Source: a virus. From it: 64,000 bases of DNA. The stretch spans positions 62,001-126,000 of IMG/VR virus record IMGVR_UViG_3300025087_000037. The stretch is one strand, 5' to 3'. The notes beneath the pieces are model-generated. The model was not told the DNA's origin. It was given only the letters and a program-made list of their open reading frames with translations, and searched no databases. The position numbers and the translations under genes were made by a program. Every line of letters begins with the position of its first letter. Position 1 is the stretch's first letter. Of this stretch, positions 8,089 through 16,249 are shown piece after piece.

Positions 8089-8634
8089 ATGACAAGAACA
8101 GGAAAATTTCTAAGATTTTTAGAAGAGACTAATGTTCTTCAAAAAGGAGAATTTCTTTTAAAAGATGGTTCTAAATCTAATAAATTTTTTAATTTTGGAA
8201 ATATTAAAAATGGAAGAGATTTAATAGAATTAGGAAAGTTCTATTCTGATTATATTTATTTAAAAAAGATTTATGAAAAAATAGATTTTATTTTTGGGCC
8301 ATCATATAAAGGAATTCCTTTAGTCGTTTCAACGTCTTGTGCTTTGTCTTTTTGTTTTGGAATTGATGTTCCAATTTGTTATAATCGAAAAGAAGAAAAA
8401 GATCATGGAGAAAAAGGAAATTTCATAGGATATGATTTCACAAAAGAACCTTGTACATGTCTTGTATTAGATGATGTATTCACATCAGGAAAAACTAAGT
8501 ATGAAGTTTTAGATATGTTTTCTAAATATCCCAATGTTAAGATTTTAGGATTTTTGGTTGGAGTCAATCGATCAAAAGAAAATGATTTCTTGGAGAAAAC
8601 AGGAATTCCTATTTTGTATTTAGCTTCATTGTGA
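8089..8634 (+). CDS. pyrE: Orotate phosphoribosyltransferase
   Basis: 181 residues. Substrate-site LKDGSKSNKFFNFG near residue 24, a FGPSYKGIPL block near 68, KDHGEKG near 103 and the PRPP-binding VLDDVFTSGKT near 125 match PyrE, which converts orotate and PRPP to OMP. Slightly shorter than cellular enzymes. With dCMP deaminase and MazG it indicates phage control of pyrimidine pools. Confidence 0.88.
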   Translation: MTRTGKFLRFLEETNVLQKGEFLLKDGSKSNKFFNFGNIKNGRDLIELGKFYSDYIYLKKIYEKIDFIFGPSYKGIPLVVSTSCALSFCFGIDVPICYNRKEEKDHGEKGNFIGYDFTKEPCTCLVLDDVFTSGKTKYEVLDMFSKYPNVKILGFLVGVNRSKENDFLEKTGIPILYLASL

Positions 8635-8648
8635 AAGGACATTAAGAA

Positions 8649-8915
8649 ATGGTTGATCCTTGTCAATTTTGTCCTCATGGAAAAAGTCAAATTTCGTTAA
8701 CAGAAGAGAATGCAACTGGAATATGGAAATATGATATAGAGAATATGCCAATTGGAAAAACACTTTTATTAAATTCAAAAGATTATGGATTTATCACAGG
8801 GACAGTTTATAAAGAAAAAGAAAAAAACTGGATTGAAGATTGTTTTGGTGAAGGGATTAACATACATATTAAAAATATTATTTCTTATGCAGAGATAAAT
8901 GAAAATGTGGTATAA
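8649..8915 (+). CDS. Hypothetical protein, copy 1 of a paralogous pair
   Basis: 88 residues with DPCQFCPHG at the start, then WKYDIENMPIGKTLLLNS and GFITGTVYKE...WIEDCFGEG. A clear paralogue lies at 12591-12839, about 4 kb away on the far side of the TnpB gene. The conserved CxxCPHG may bind metal. Function unknown. Confidence 0.7.
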   Translation: MVDPCQFCPHGKSQISLTEENATGIWKYDIENMPIGKTLLLNSKDYGFITGTVYKEKEKNWIEDCFGEGINIHIKNIISYAEINENVV

Positions 8916-9153
8916 AGGATTTCCTTGGAAAATTAATTATATAAGATATTTTGGCGCATGCACTATTCAAGATTCTGTTTTTAAATGTAAAGCCTGGACT
9001 ATTTTTGGAGCTTGGTTGAAATTCATGGATTTCATTGATGATGAGCACATAGATAAGAACCAATTTAATTTTTTTATTATGCTCGGAAATATTCATCTTG
9101 ATTGGGATACTATATTTCCAGAAGATAGTCAATATAAACGAAAGAATGGATAA
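8899..9153 (+). CDS. Hypothetical protein
   Basis: 84 residues, aromatic-rich, overlapping the preceding gene by 17 bases. No recognised motif. Lies between a paralogous small protein and a P-loop kinase in one operon. Confidence 0.55.
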   Translation: MKMWYKGFPWKINYIRYFGACTIQDSVFKCKAWTIFGAWLKFMDFIDDEHIDKNQFNFFIMLGNIHLDWDTIFPEDSQYKRKNG

Positions 9154-9155
9154 AA

Positions 9156-9770
9156 ATGGAAAATACATTTTTTGGAATAGAATGGGTTTCAGAAATACCC
9201 AACCCTCCATTAGTTGTTAATTTATTTGCTGGCCCAGGGTGTGGAAAATCCACTTGTGCTTCTGGAATATTTTCCCTTCTAAAATTGAATGGAATTAAAT
9301 CAGAACTTGTTTTAGAATTTGCGAAAGATTTAGTTCGAGAAGGAAGAACTGTTGCTTTAGAAAAACAATATTATATTTGGGCAAAACAATTGATGAGAAT
9401 TGAAAGATGCATAAATCAAGTCGATATTGTAATAACCGATTCCCCAATTTTATTATCAATACTTTACGATAATATGCAAAGTCCATCTCTTTCAAAAACC
9501 ATTCTTGAAAGCTTTAATAAATTTAATAATTTAAATATATTATTAGAAAGAACAAAGCCCTATATTAAAGACGGAAGATATCAAAATGAAAAAGAAGCCA
9601 AGGATTTAGATAATAAATCTAAGGAAATGTTAGATAAATTTAATATCCCATATCATATCCATTCTGGAGACTCAAAAGGAATAAATGAAATAGTTTATTC
9701 AATCTTGTTAAATGTTTTTGGAATGAAAAGTAAATCCTTTATCATGGAAATGGTTGGAGGTCCTTCTTAA
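9156..9770 (+). CDS. P-loop kinase/ATPase
   Basis: 204 residues. Walker A GPGCGKST near residue 29 and VIVITDSP-type Walker B (IVITDSPILL near 91), then LLERTKPYIKDGRYQ resembling the lid region of nucleoside/nucleotide-like kinases of the NadR-kinase or AAA_28 type. Probably phosphorylates a small metabolite or acts as a phage nucleotide kinase; substrate not determinable here. Confidence 0.75.
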   Translation: MENTFFGIEWVSEIPNPPLVVNLFAGPGCGKSTCASGIFSLLKLNGIKSELVLEFAKDLVREGRTVALEKQYYIWAKQLMRIERCINQVDIVITDSPILLSILYDNMQSPSLSKTILESFNKFNNLNILLERTKPYIKDGRYQNEKEAKDLDNKSKEMLDKFNIPYHIHSGDSKGINEIVYSILLNVFGMKSKSFIMEMVGGPS

Positions 9771-9772
9771 AA

Positions 9773-9943
9773 ATGATAACACAATTAGATAGAATTAAAA
9801 ATATATTAAGATTCATCAAGAAAAAGGAATGGCGACTTGTTTCTAGGGAATGGCAATATATAGGAGAAAAACTATTTAAGGGCTATGCCACGGATGAACT
9901 TTGGAATTTGGATGATAATTTAATAGATTTTATCGATCTGTAG
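9773..9943 (+). CDS. Hypothetical mini-protein, 56 aa
   Basis: Starts three bases after the kinase stop, with the upstream GGTTGGAGGTCC serving as ribosome site. Basic N-terminal half, acidic C-terminus (LWNLDDNLIDFIDL). It ends immediately before the probable left end of the TnpB element. Function unknown. Confidence 0.5.
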   Translation: MITQLDRIKNILRFIKKKEWRLVSREWQYIGEKLFKGYATDELWNLDDNLIDFIDL

Positions 9944-10039
9944 TCTGAAGAAGACTGGCGGCTTTAGACGTCCAAATGAATTCAGCACTTTCTTGGTTTT
10001 TAAAGAACATATTTAAAAGTCCTTCCTTTAGGAGTTTTT

Positions 10040-11113
10040 ATGCCGAAATCTTCCAAATCTTATACAGTTAAAATTGGTGGAAATATTTTGAATAAAGTCA
10101 ATTACTTAGAGTGGATGATTGACGAACTAGAAGATCTTTCTTGCTTTGTCTTTAATTTCGGCAAAAGGTTTGGAGAAAAACATTGGGATAATTATGGACA
10201 AATGTATCATTTCGCTCGGAGATTTTTTCCAGATTTAAATACGAAAGTTTTGCAGAATTTTATTCGGCTTTATAGAAAGCGAGGTAAAAGACCACAACCA
10301 AAATCTCCAATAAATCCAAGTATTTATATAGATCAAGCATTTAATATAAAGAAAACTAATGAGACTAAAATTACAAATTATTGGTTGAGATTTCACAAAA
10401 AGAATTTCCCTTTATTTGGCAAAAGAATTCTCAATAGAATTTCAAAATTCTCCCAGGTCAAATTGATTCAAATCTATAAGAAAAACAATAACTTATATTG
10501 CAAACTTTGTCTCGTAAATCCTTTGGCTTTGCCAAAAGAAAATAAGAATTCAAAAACCATAGGTTGTGACGTTAATTTTAAAACTTTAGTTCTTTCGGAT
10601 AACTCCTTCTTTTCATTGGCAAAATTAGCACATCGAAAACTTGAGCATAAGAAAAATAATTCTAAAAAGAAAAACCTCACAAATTTCTCAAAAGATTTTT
10701 GCCACAAAATAACTTCTCAAATGGTCGAACATCTTTTAAGTACAGGATCAAAAGTTTTGATTCTCGAAGATCTTCGAACTTTGAGGAAAAACGCTTCGAG
10801 AAAATATGGATCATATTCTAAGTTAAGAAATTATATAATAAATACAATGCCTTACGGAATGATCCAAAACTTTCTCGAATACAAATGTTTAGACGCTGGA
10901 ATTTTAGTTCACAAAATAAATCCTGCTTACACAAGCAAAACATGCTCGGCCTGTGAATCGTTAGAAACACAAAGACCGACACAGAACAGTTTTGTTTGTC
11001 AAAAATGTGGACTGAAATTACATGCAGATCTAAACGGGTCGAGAAACATCGAGAAGTTCTACACGAACACTCGATGGGCTACCAGTGAATCTAGCCCAGC
11101 CAAGGACCTTTAA
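10040..11113 (+). CDS. tnpB: TnpB, RNA-guided RuvC nuclease
   Basis: 357 residues. RuvC-I Asp in TIGCDVNFKTLVLSD (near residue 175), RuvC-II Glu in LILEDLRTLRKN (near 240), a zinc finger CSACES...CQKCG near 300-318 and RuvC-III Asp in HADLNGSRNIEKF. TnpB uses an omega-RNA from the element's right end to cut DNA beside a short motif. All three catalytic positions are present, so it is probably active. AGGAG precedes the ATG. No transposase accompanies it, as often in phages, where TnpB may favour its own retention or spread. Confidence 0.9.
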   Translation: MPKSSKSYTVKIGGNILNKVNYLEWMIDELEDLSCFVFNFGKRFGEKHWDNYGQMYHFARRFFPDLNTKVLQNFIRLYRKRGKRPQPKSPINPSIYIDQAFNIKKTNETKITNYWLRFHKKNFPLFGKRILNRISKFSQVKLIQIYKKNNNLYCKLCLVNPLALPKENKNSKTIGCDVNFKTLVLSDNSFFSLAKLAHRKLEHKKNNSKKKNLTNFSKDFCHKITSQMVEHLLSTGSKVLILEDLRTLRKNASRKYGSYSKLRNYIINTMPYGMIQNFLEYKCLDAGILVHKINPAYTSKTCSACESLETQRPTQNSFVCQKCGLKLHADLNGSRNIEKFYTNTRWATSESSPAKDL

Positions 11114-11180
11114 AACTTGGAGAAGCTGGGATCCTTTCGGACCGTCCAGAAGTTCACGGATAACTTTTTGAATTTAAGTT
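11114..11180 (+). ncRNA. Candidate omega-RNA 3' portion
   Basis: The stretch directly after tnpB is unusually G+C-rich for this genome and contains GGATCCTTTCGGACCGTCC, a hairpin-forming segment, followed by AGAAGTTCACGG. In IS605-family elements the omega-RNA spans the end of tnpB and the right end. The call is by position and general resemblance only. Confidence 0.35.
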
Positions 11181-11200
11181 GGTAGAAGGAGAGTGATAAA

Positions 11201-11443
11201 ATGATCTGTCCAAATTGTGATAAAGAATTAGAAGAATCGTATATAGATAGTTTTAATAATATACCTATTGAAAAAATTGAATTTTTTCATTGTAAAAATT
11301 GTAACCTATGTGTTGGAAAAATACATCCTATCTTAACCGATAAAGATTTTGTTGGCTATGTATGTTGGAAAAAAGATGGAGAAATAAATTTCAACAAAAT
11401 GTATGATGTGAAAAAAGATAAAGGAATTATACTTGGAGGATGA
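11201..11443 (+). CDS. Small zinc-ribbon protein
   Basis: 80 residues with ICPNCDKEL at the start and HCKNCNL near residue 31, a compact ribbon, then a non-conserved domain. AAGGAGAG site upstream. First gene after the TnpB element. Function unknown. Confidence 0.6.
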   Translation: MICPNCDKELEESYIDSFNNIPIEKIEFFHCKNCNLCVGKIHPILTDKDFVGYVCWKKDGEINFNKMYDVKKDKGIILGG

Positions 11444-11669
11444 AATGGAGAAAATCAAAGAGATTAAAAATCCTGAGCTTCTTAAAATTTTAGAAGATGA
11501 AAAGATTGACCCTTGTATATTTGTAGACATGGGAAATAGCATCTTAAAAATGATTGAAAAAGAAAAGGAAGAATATTTAAAACCTGATTATCCATTCAAA
11601 AATATTTTTAAACAAGAAAAGTCCATAGATGAAGAAATTCTCATCAAATATCCATGTAAGAAAGGATGA
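11433..11669 (+). CDS. Hypothetical protein
   Basis: 78 residues, strongly charged and helical, overlapping its neighbours on both sides. GGAGGATG provides the ribosome site within the previous gene. No domain recognised. Confidence 0.55.
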   Translation: MEDEMEKIKEIKNPELLKILEDEKIDPCIFVDMGNSILKMIEKEKEEYLKPDYPFKNIFKQEKSIDEEILIKYPCKKG

Positions 11670-12007
11670 AAATGATCATAGTTCAGTGGGGAGTAAATAA
11701 TTTTCTTGATGACTTTTCGAGCGACTATTCAGATTTTTTGCCAGAAGAGGTTAGAAAAAATTTTTCTATTATTCTGTTGTCAGGACATGAAGGATGTGGG
11801 GACCCGGAATGCGATTTTGAAATGTATTGTCATGGGCTGCTTTCAGGAGGCATAAAAATTTGGGGGACTCAAGAAATAACATATACATTATGTCCTGGGG
11901 ATTATGTCATACAAGTTTCTGAAGAAGAATTTGTGAGAGTCAAACGAAAGTTTTTTGAGGATTCTAAATTTTTCAACTTAGTAAAAGATAAAATAATTTC
12001 GTGCTAG
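11666..12007 (+). CDS. Hypothetical protein, paralogue 1 of 2
   Basis: 113 residues. Shares with the next gene the start MKM(I/N)-x-VQW, a central Cys region (here CGDPECDFEMYCHG) and the LCPGDYVIQVS segment near residue 80. The pair looks like a local tandem duplication. Possible metal site; function unknown. Confidence 0.6.
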   Translation: MKMIIVQWGVNNFLDDFSSDYSDFLPEEVRKNFSIILLSGHEGCGDPECDFEMYCHGLLSGGIKIWGTQEITYTLCPGDYVIQVSEEEFVRVKRKFFEDSKFFNLVKDKIISC

Positions 12008-12038
12008 TTAAATAACCCAGAAGTTTTAGAAAGGAATC

Positions 12039-12353
12039 ATGAAAATGAATTACGTTCAATGGTTTAAGAATGGTGATCATCCTGAAGATGGCCCTTCAGC
12101 TTTAGAAGGAAAGGTTGTTAGATATTTTAGAGATCCTGATATTTCTGGAGATACGATTTGTGATGATTGTAATCAGGAAATGAATTCCCATGGGTGGATT
12201 GATCAAAGTGAATATGGTTATGTAGTTTGCCCAGGAGATTATATTTTCGAAACGTCTCCTGGTGTTTATAAACCTTTAAACGAAGATCTAGTTGAGATTA
12301 TAAACGGCATGGTTGAAAATGCAATCAAAGAACATAATAAGGCAATATCATGA
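12039..12353 (+). CDS. Hypothetical protein, paralogue 2 of 2
   Basis: 104 residues, starting MKMNYVQWF with AGAAAGGAA upstream. ICDDCNQEMNSHGW and VVCPGDYIFETSPG match the layout of the preceding gene (CPGDY block conserved). Tandem paralogue. Function unknown. Confidence 0.6.
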   Translation: MKMNYVQWFKNGDHPEDGPSALEGKVVRYFRDPDISGDTICDDCNQEMNSHGWIDQSEYGYVVCPGDYIFETSPGVYKPLNEDLVEIINGMVENAIKEHNKAIS

Positions 12354-12598
12354 AAAAATATATCATTGAAAATTTGGAAGTTAAAGAAATTAATATTTAT
12401 AGAGAAACGGAACAATATGTTTATATGCCTGGCGGAAAGAGAAAAGAAAAATCTAAAAAGTATTTTTCATCTAAAGAAGAAGCCATGTTGTTTTTAATGA
12501 AAGAAGAAGTTAAAAAATTTGAAAACGATATCTTTTCTTTTCAAAGTAGATGGAGCAGACTTCTCGAATACAACGAAGGGATATTAAAAAATGTTTGA
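12350..12598 (+). CDS. Hypothetical protein
   Basis: 82 residues; basic and aromatic N-terminal half (GGKRKEKSKKYFSSKEEA), helical C-terminus. Four-base ATGA overlap with the preceding gene. No known family. Confidence 0.55.
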   Translation: MKKYIIENLEVKEINIYRETEQYVYMPGGKRKEKSKKYFSSKEEAMLFLMKEEVKKFENDIFSFQSRWSRLLEYNEGILKNV

Positions 12599-12839
12599 TC
12601 CTTGCACGGCTTGTCCACATGGAAATAAACTAGAATTGAAAGAAAGTCCAACGAGTCCTTGGAAATATGATGTAGAGAATATGCCAATAAAAAAGACGCT
12701 TTTATTAAATTCTAAGGTTTATGGTTTTATCACAGGAACTGCCTATAAAGAAAATGAAAAAATTTGGATTGAAGATTGTTTCGGAGAGGGCTTTGGAATT
12801 AAGATTGAAGATATTTTGGCATATGCCGAAATAACATGA
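12591..12839 (+). CDS. Hypothetical protein, copy 2 of a paralogous pair
   Basis: 82 residues; DPCTACPHG, WKYDVENMPIKKTLLLNS and WIEDCFGEG align along the whole length with the 8649-8915 protein. The two copies flank the TnpB region, suggesting a dispersed duplication of this small gene. The CxxCPHG motif may bind metal. Confidence 0.7.
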   Translation: MFDPCTACPHGNKLELKESPTSPWKYDVENMPIKKTLLLNSKVYGFITGTAYKENEKIWIEDCFGEGFGIKIEDILAYAEIT

Positions 12840-12858
12840 TAAAAAGGAGATTACAAAA

Positions 12859-13101
12859 ATGGCATTGACTTCATTGGAACAAGGATTTTTGATTGGGATT
12901 GGATTTGCAATTAGCAAGATGTCTGAAAATGAATTGAAGCCTTTGATCGATACCCTTGGACAATTAAAGACTCAGCTTGGTGGAATGTTAACATCTCCGG
13001 AATTCAATGAAGCTTTTAAAACCATTCAAAATGGATTTAATATGGCAAAGCCTCCAGAACCTGTTAATACCCCTCCGACGGATATTCCTCAAGAAAGTTA
13101 A
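12859..13101 (+). CDS. Hypothetical protein
   Basis: 80 residues: a hydrophobic Gly-rich start (LEQGFLIGIGFAISK), a helical middle, and a Pro-rich tail (KPPEPVNTPPTDIPQ). AAAAAGGAG site upstream. No function recognised; the tail resembles flexible linkers of virion-associated proteins. Confidence 0.55.
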   Translation: MALTSLEQGFLIGIGFAISKMSENELKPLIDTLGQLKTQLGGMLTSPEFNEAFKTIQNGFNMAKPPEPVNTPPTDIPQES

Positions 13102-13107
13102 ATATAA

Positions 13108-13698
13108 ATGTATATCACCCCTTGTACAAAATGTGTTTTCACTTTGACATGCGCTAAAAAGAAAGAACTTTTGAAATCAATAAGAGATAATGGTTTTGGA
13201 TCTTATGTTACAAAATTAAATATAAAGTGTGATATTCATTGGAGAGAAATTCAACCTGGGCAAAGAATTATTTATGCCTTTTCTGACTTTAATGGTCCAG
13301 AGCATGATATTATTCTTTCATATCAAACAATTTCTGGAACAGTTATGAAAAGAATGAAGAAAATTAATAAGTTATTAGTTTGGTTAGATGATAATGATTT
13401 TACTAGAAGAAAAATTGTAAAACTTCTTCCTTCTCTTGTCGAAATTTTAAATGAGCCAAAAGAAGCATTATGTTCGATGTGCAATAGGCCAATATCTAAA
13501 TCAAATTTTGAAGGATTCAATTGTGGATTATGCAACCCAGCTAAAGAATACATAGAAAATTGTGAGTTAGATTATGAAATATCTAAGTTATCTAAATTAC
13601 CGGATTATTTTTATGACGAGATGGCAAAAAATATGGCTAAACAGATAGATGAAGAAATTATGAAACTCTTTGAAAAAAGTAAAAACAGAAAAGAATAA
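13108..13698 (+). CDS. Cys-motif protein related in layout to the 40.8-54.9 kb family
   Basis: 196 residues. The N-terminus CTKCVFTLTCAKKK has C-x2-C-x5-C, three of the four cysteines of the minus-strand family's N-terminal cluster. A C-terminal CSMCNRP...CGLC pair near 130-150 forms a ribbon. Between them lies a beta-rich segment (GQRIIYAFSDFNGPEHDI). The fourth N-terminal Cys is missing. It could be a distant or ancestral relative. Confidence 0.6.
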   Translation: MYITPCTKCVFTLTCAKKKELLKSIRDNGFGSYVTKLNIKCDIHWREIQPGQRIIYAFSDFNGPEHDIILSYQTISGTVMKRMKKINKLLVWLDDNDFTRRKIVKLLPSLVEILNEPKEALCSMCNRPISKSNFEGFNCGLCNPAKEYIENCELDYEISKLSKLPDYFYDEMAKNMAKQIDEEIMKLFEKSKNRKE

Positions 13699-13740
13699 AT
13701 ATCTAATATTCAATATGCCTTCAGAAAAGGGATTTAAAAA

Positions 13741-13983
13741 ATGAAAGTTTCAATTCATAAGCTGGAGAATCCTTCAAAGAAATCTGGAGATCGATATGTC
13801 TTTTCTGCAAAGTATTGTTGTATGAACATGTTTAATGCTCTTCAGAAAAATGACGGAGTTATAATGCTTCCTCTGTTGTATTCTGACTTCGATGTTGAAA
13901 CATCATTGAACATGACTTTAAGCGGCACTCCAATCTCTTTTTGTCCATTCTGTGGATCAGAGATTAGCTTTGTTAGAAAGTGA
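13741..13983 (+). CDS. Small Cys protein
   Basis: 80 residues with YCCMNMFNAL near residue 22 and FCPFCGSEI near the C-terminus, a probable single zinc site. GGGATTTAAAA upstream. Common phage small-protein layout; function unknown. Confidence 0.6.
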   Translation: MKVSIHKLENPSKKSGDRYVFSAKYCCMNMFNALQKNDGVIMLPLLYSDFDVETSLNMTLSGTPISFCPFCGSEISFVRK

Positions 13984-14044
13984 AACATAATGTTCCGGCA
14001 TATAGAACAAAAATAAAACTTTAGTTTTCTTTGGAGAATAAGAA

Positions 14045-14563
14045 ATGATTTTAGCTAGAAATAATCAAGTTGCTTATGAAGATTTTACAGTCACCGATTC
14101 TGAAGGAAATTTAATTACGGGTTTAGACCAAAGTGATTTTACTTATAAATTATATAATGGCTCAGGAACAGATGTTTCTCTAACAATCTCCGTGACAATT
14201 TCAGCTTTAAACAACGGAAATTATAGAGCTTCATTTACTCCCAATGCAATTGGAACATGGTATTTGACAATTTATAATTCGACATATTTTCCATGGGGAA
14301 AATCAGATTCTATAATTGTTCAAGAAAATAATTTTGATACTTTGGATACGTTAATAAAGAGAATTCTTGGTCTGACTCAAGAAAATTATTATATTGATAA
14401 TATGTCTTATAATACAAATGGAAATCTTTTATCTGGAAGAATTAGGATTTATTCAAATCCTTCCAGTGTCGGAACAACCAGTGATGTAATTTCAAGTTAT
14501 TTAATGTCAGCTTCATATGATGCAAGTCAACAATTATCAAATTATTCTGTAATTAAATTGTAA
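14045..14563 (+). CDS. Predicted virion protein with Ig-like N-terminal domain
   Basis: 172 residues. An N-terminal beta-sandwich (about 1-90: VTDSEGNLITGL...NGNYRASFTPNAIGTWYLTIY) is followed by a short helix and a C-terminal beta domain with the RIRIYSNPSS...YSVIKL ending common in phage structural proteins. Low Cys and Lys content, unlike its neighbours, fits a particle protein. A decoration or tail-associated role is inferred only. Confidence 0.6.
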   Translation: MILARNNQVAYEDFTVTDSEGNLITGLDQSDFTYKLYNGSGTDVSLTISVTISALNNGNYRASFTPNAIGTWYLTIYNSTYFPWGKSDSIIVQENNFDTLDTLIKRILGLTQENYYIDNMSYNTNGNLLSGRIRIYSNPSSVGTTSDVISSYLMSASYDASQQLSNYSVIKL

Positions 14564-14568
14564 ATAAA

Positions 14569-14847
14569 ATGAAAACTGGAGAATGGTCTGTGTACTTAGT
14601 TGAGTGCTCAGACCATTCTCTATATTGTGGTATCACAAAAAATATAGAGAAAAGAATAAAAGCCCATAATAAAGGAAAGGGAGCAAAATACACAAGGATG
14701 AGAAGACCTGTAAAATTAATTGAAGTCTGCTCAGATCTTGATTTATCTTTGGCTTTAAGAACTGAATATTATATCAAATCTTTAGAAAGAAAAAAGAAAG
14801 AACCTTTTTTAAGAAATTTTAAAAAGAGAAAGGTAATTGTTAAATGA
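14569..14847 (+). CDS. GIY-YIG nuclease, YhbQ/UPF0213-like
   Basis: 92 residues. VYLVECSDHSLYCGITKNIEKRIKAHN is the GIY-YIG core (Y-L-V and Y-C-G in place of GIY/YIG, then the catalytic Arg), followed by GKGAKYTRMRRPVKL and ALRTEYYIKSL, the YhbQ pattern. Members are small structure-selective DNA nucleases. Standalone here, with no homing context. Confidence 0.85.
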   Translation: MKTGEWSVYLVECSDHSLYCGITKNIEKRIKAHNKGKGAKYTRMRRPVKLIEVCSDLDLSLALRTEYYIKSLERKKKEPFLRNFKKRKVIVK

Positions 14848-14868
14848 ATATTTGGGAGAAAATAAAAT

Positions 14869-15087
14869 ATGTTATCTATTAAATATATAGTCGAAAATAT
14901 AGATATTGTAGAAAAGGCAATGATAAATCGAGGTAATTTGAAAGCTGTTAGTTTATTGCCTAAATTGTTAGAATTATATAATAAGAAAAAGAAACTTCAA
15001 ATAGATCTTGAAACTCTTAGGTTCGAAAAAAATAAAAAAACAAAAGAAATGGCTTTATCAAAAAGGAAATTAAAAGAGGAAAAATAA
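14869..15087 (+). CDS. Miniature seryl-tRNA synthetase N-terminal arm homologue
   Basis: 72 residues that read like the first ~70 residues of bacterial SerRS: MLSIKYIVENIDIVEKAMINR (helix), then LLPKLLELYNKKKKLQ and ETLRFEKNKKTKEM, the first strand of the antiparallel coiled coil that holds the long variable arm of tRNA-Ser. The catalytic domain is absent and the next gene starts at the stop, so this is a standalone arm. It could bind tRNA or titrate it, or be a remnant. Motif resemblance, not alignment. Confidence 0.6.
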   Translation: MLSIKYIVENIDIVEKAMINRGNLKAVSLLPKLLELYNKKKKLQIDLETLRFEKNKKTKEMALSKRKLKEEK

Positions 15088-15284
15088 TGGCAATTGCCCT
15101 AATCACTAAAGGAATGTTAAAACCAAGGGGAATTCTTTCAGTCGAGTTTGGCCCTCCAATTACAGTGGTCAAAGAGTCGACACAAAAACCTGAGGTCACT
15201 GTTTTTAACGTTACATTAAAAGAATCAAAAAATCAAACATTGATTGAAGAGAAAATTAAAATTGTTGTGAAACCAATCGAATAA
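15087..15284 (+). CDS. Hypothetical protein
   Basis: 65 residues, beta-rich (VTVFNVTLKES, IKIVVKP), starting in the stop codon region of the preceding gene. AGAGGAAAAATA site. No recognised family; composition resembles small virion-associated proteins. Confidence 0.55.
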   Translation: MAIALITKGMLKPRGILSVEFGPPITVVKESTQKPEVTVFNVTLKESKNQTLIEEKIKIVVKPIE

Positions 15285-15343
15285 ATTTTTAGAATAAAAA
15301 TATTTTATTTTTTTTGTTTTAAACTTTTTGGAGGTTATAAAAC

Positions 15344-16231
15344 ATGATAGTTTTAGATTCAAATAAAGAAGATAAAATTACCTTTGATGCTTTAATAGAG
15401 GGAGTTAGTCATAAGAATTTACAAGGCACTTTTAATATTATAATTGAAGGGATACATTTGGGGTTTCCTATTCAAGTTTATGAAGGGAGAATAATCGCTA
15501 AAATTCCTCAATTGAATAAAGTTATAAAAACAGTTTTAAAAGAAAATAATTATGTCGAAGCGCATTTAGATATTATATCAGATGGATTTCATGTTAGGCC
15601 ATGGAAGGATACAATAAATATTAAATCGACTAAATCTCCTTTAAAAGAAATAAAAAAAATAAAGCCAGTGGTTAAAGTGAAGCCTATAAAAGAAGTCGAA
15701 TATCCAGAAATGAAATCTAAGAAAGGAAAAGATATAATCGTTGACGAAGATCCTCCAGAGGAAAATAAAAAGAAAATTGTGGATATCATTGAAAAGAAAA
15801 TTTCTTCAAATCCTATGAATAATGTTTTAGAAAGATTATATAGAGATATAACTGTAAAAGAACGTGATGACAAAGATTTAAAAGATTTAGATAAAAAAAT
15901 ATATATGAAAAATACAGAGTCTTCACCTGTGATATTAAAAGAAACTAAAAAAGAAGAAATGAAAACTGATATAAAACCAATTAAAATTTTATCGGAAAAT
16001 AAATCTTTTCAAAAACCTTCAGAAATTAATATTAATGTTATTAAAGAAATGATGTCGTTTTATGGAATGAAAAGTGAATCAACACAAAATAGAATGATAG
16101 AATCGACCAAAGAAACTTGTGATGATCCAGACACCATGTATAATCATATTGAGAAAATGATAAAAGGAAATCAATCAAATCTTACTCCGGCCACTCCAGA
16201 AGAATTTTTAAAAATGTTTTCTCCAACTTAA
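15344..16231 (+). CDS. Hypothetical protein with beta domain and long charged tail
   Basis: 295 residues. Residues ~1-95 form a beta-rich globular domain (GTFNIIIEGIHLGFPIQVYEG, then HLDIISDGFHVRPW). The rest is Lys/Glu/Pro-rich and probably extended (VVKVKPIKEVEYPEMKS), with a predicted helical end. A scaffold or core-like role is possible from the layout, but no family is recognised. A GGAGG site precedes the ATG. Confidence 0.55.
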   Translation: MIVLDSNKEDKITFDALIEGVSHKNLQGTFNIIIEGIHLGFPIQVYEGRIIAKIPQLNKVIKTVLKENNYVEAHLDIISDGFHVRPWKDTINIKSTKSPLKEIKKIKPVVKVKPIKEVEYPEMKSKKGKDIIVDEDPPEENKKKIVDIIEKKISSNPMNNVLERLYRDITVKERDDKDLKDLDKKIYMKNTESSPVILKETKKEEMKTDIKPIKILSENKSFQKPSEININVIKEMMSFYGMKSESTQNRMIESTKETCDDPDTMYNHIEKMIKGNQSNLTPATPEEFLKMFSPT

Positions 16232-16249
16232 AAATGAAGGGTTTTAAGA

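Larger units (their letters stand above)
9944..11180 (+). mobile_element. Probable IS200/IS605-type element carrying only tnpB
   Basis: Bounded by non-coding flanks with short inverted repeats: AGTCT...AGACT near 9941-9955 on the left, and on the right a region after 11113 ending in a GACCGTCC-AGAAGTTCACGG segment. That segment resembles right-end/omega-RNA scaffolds of IS605 elements. No tnpA is present. Exact ends are uncertain because no empty site is available for comparison. Confidence 0.45.
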
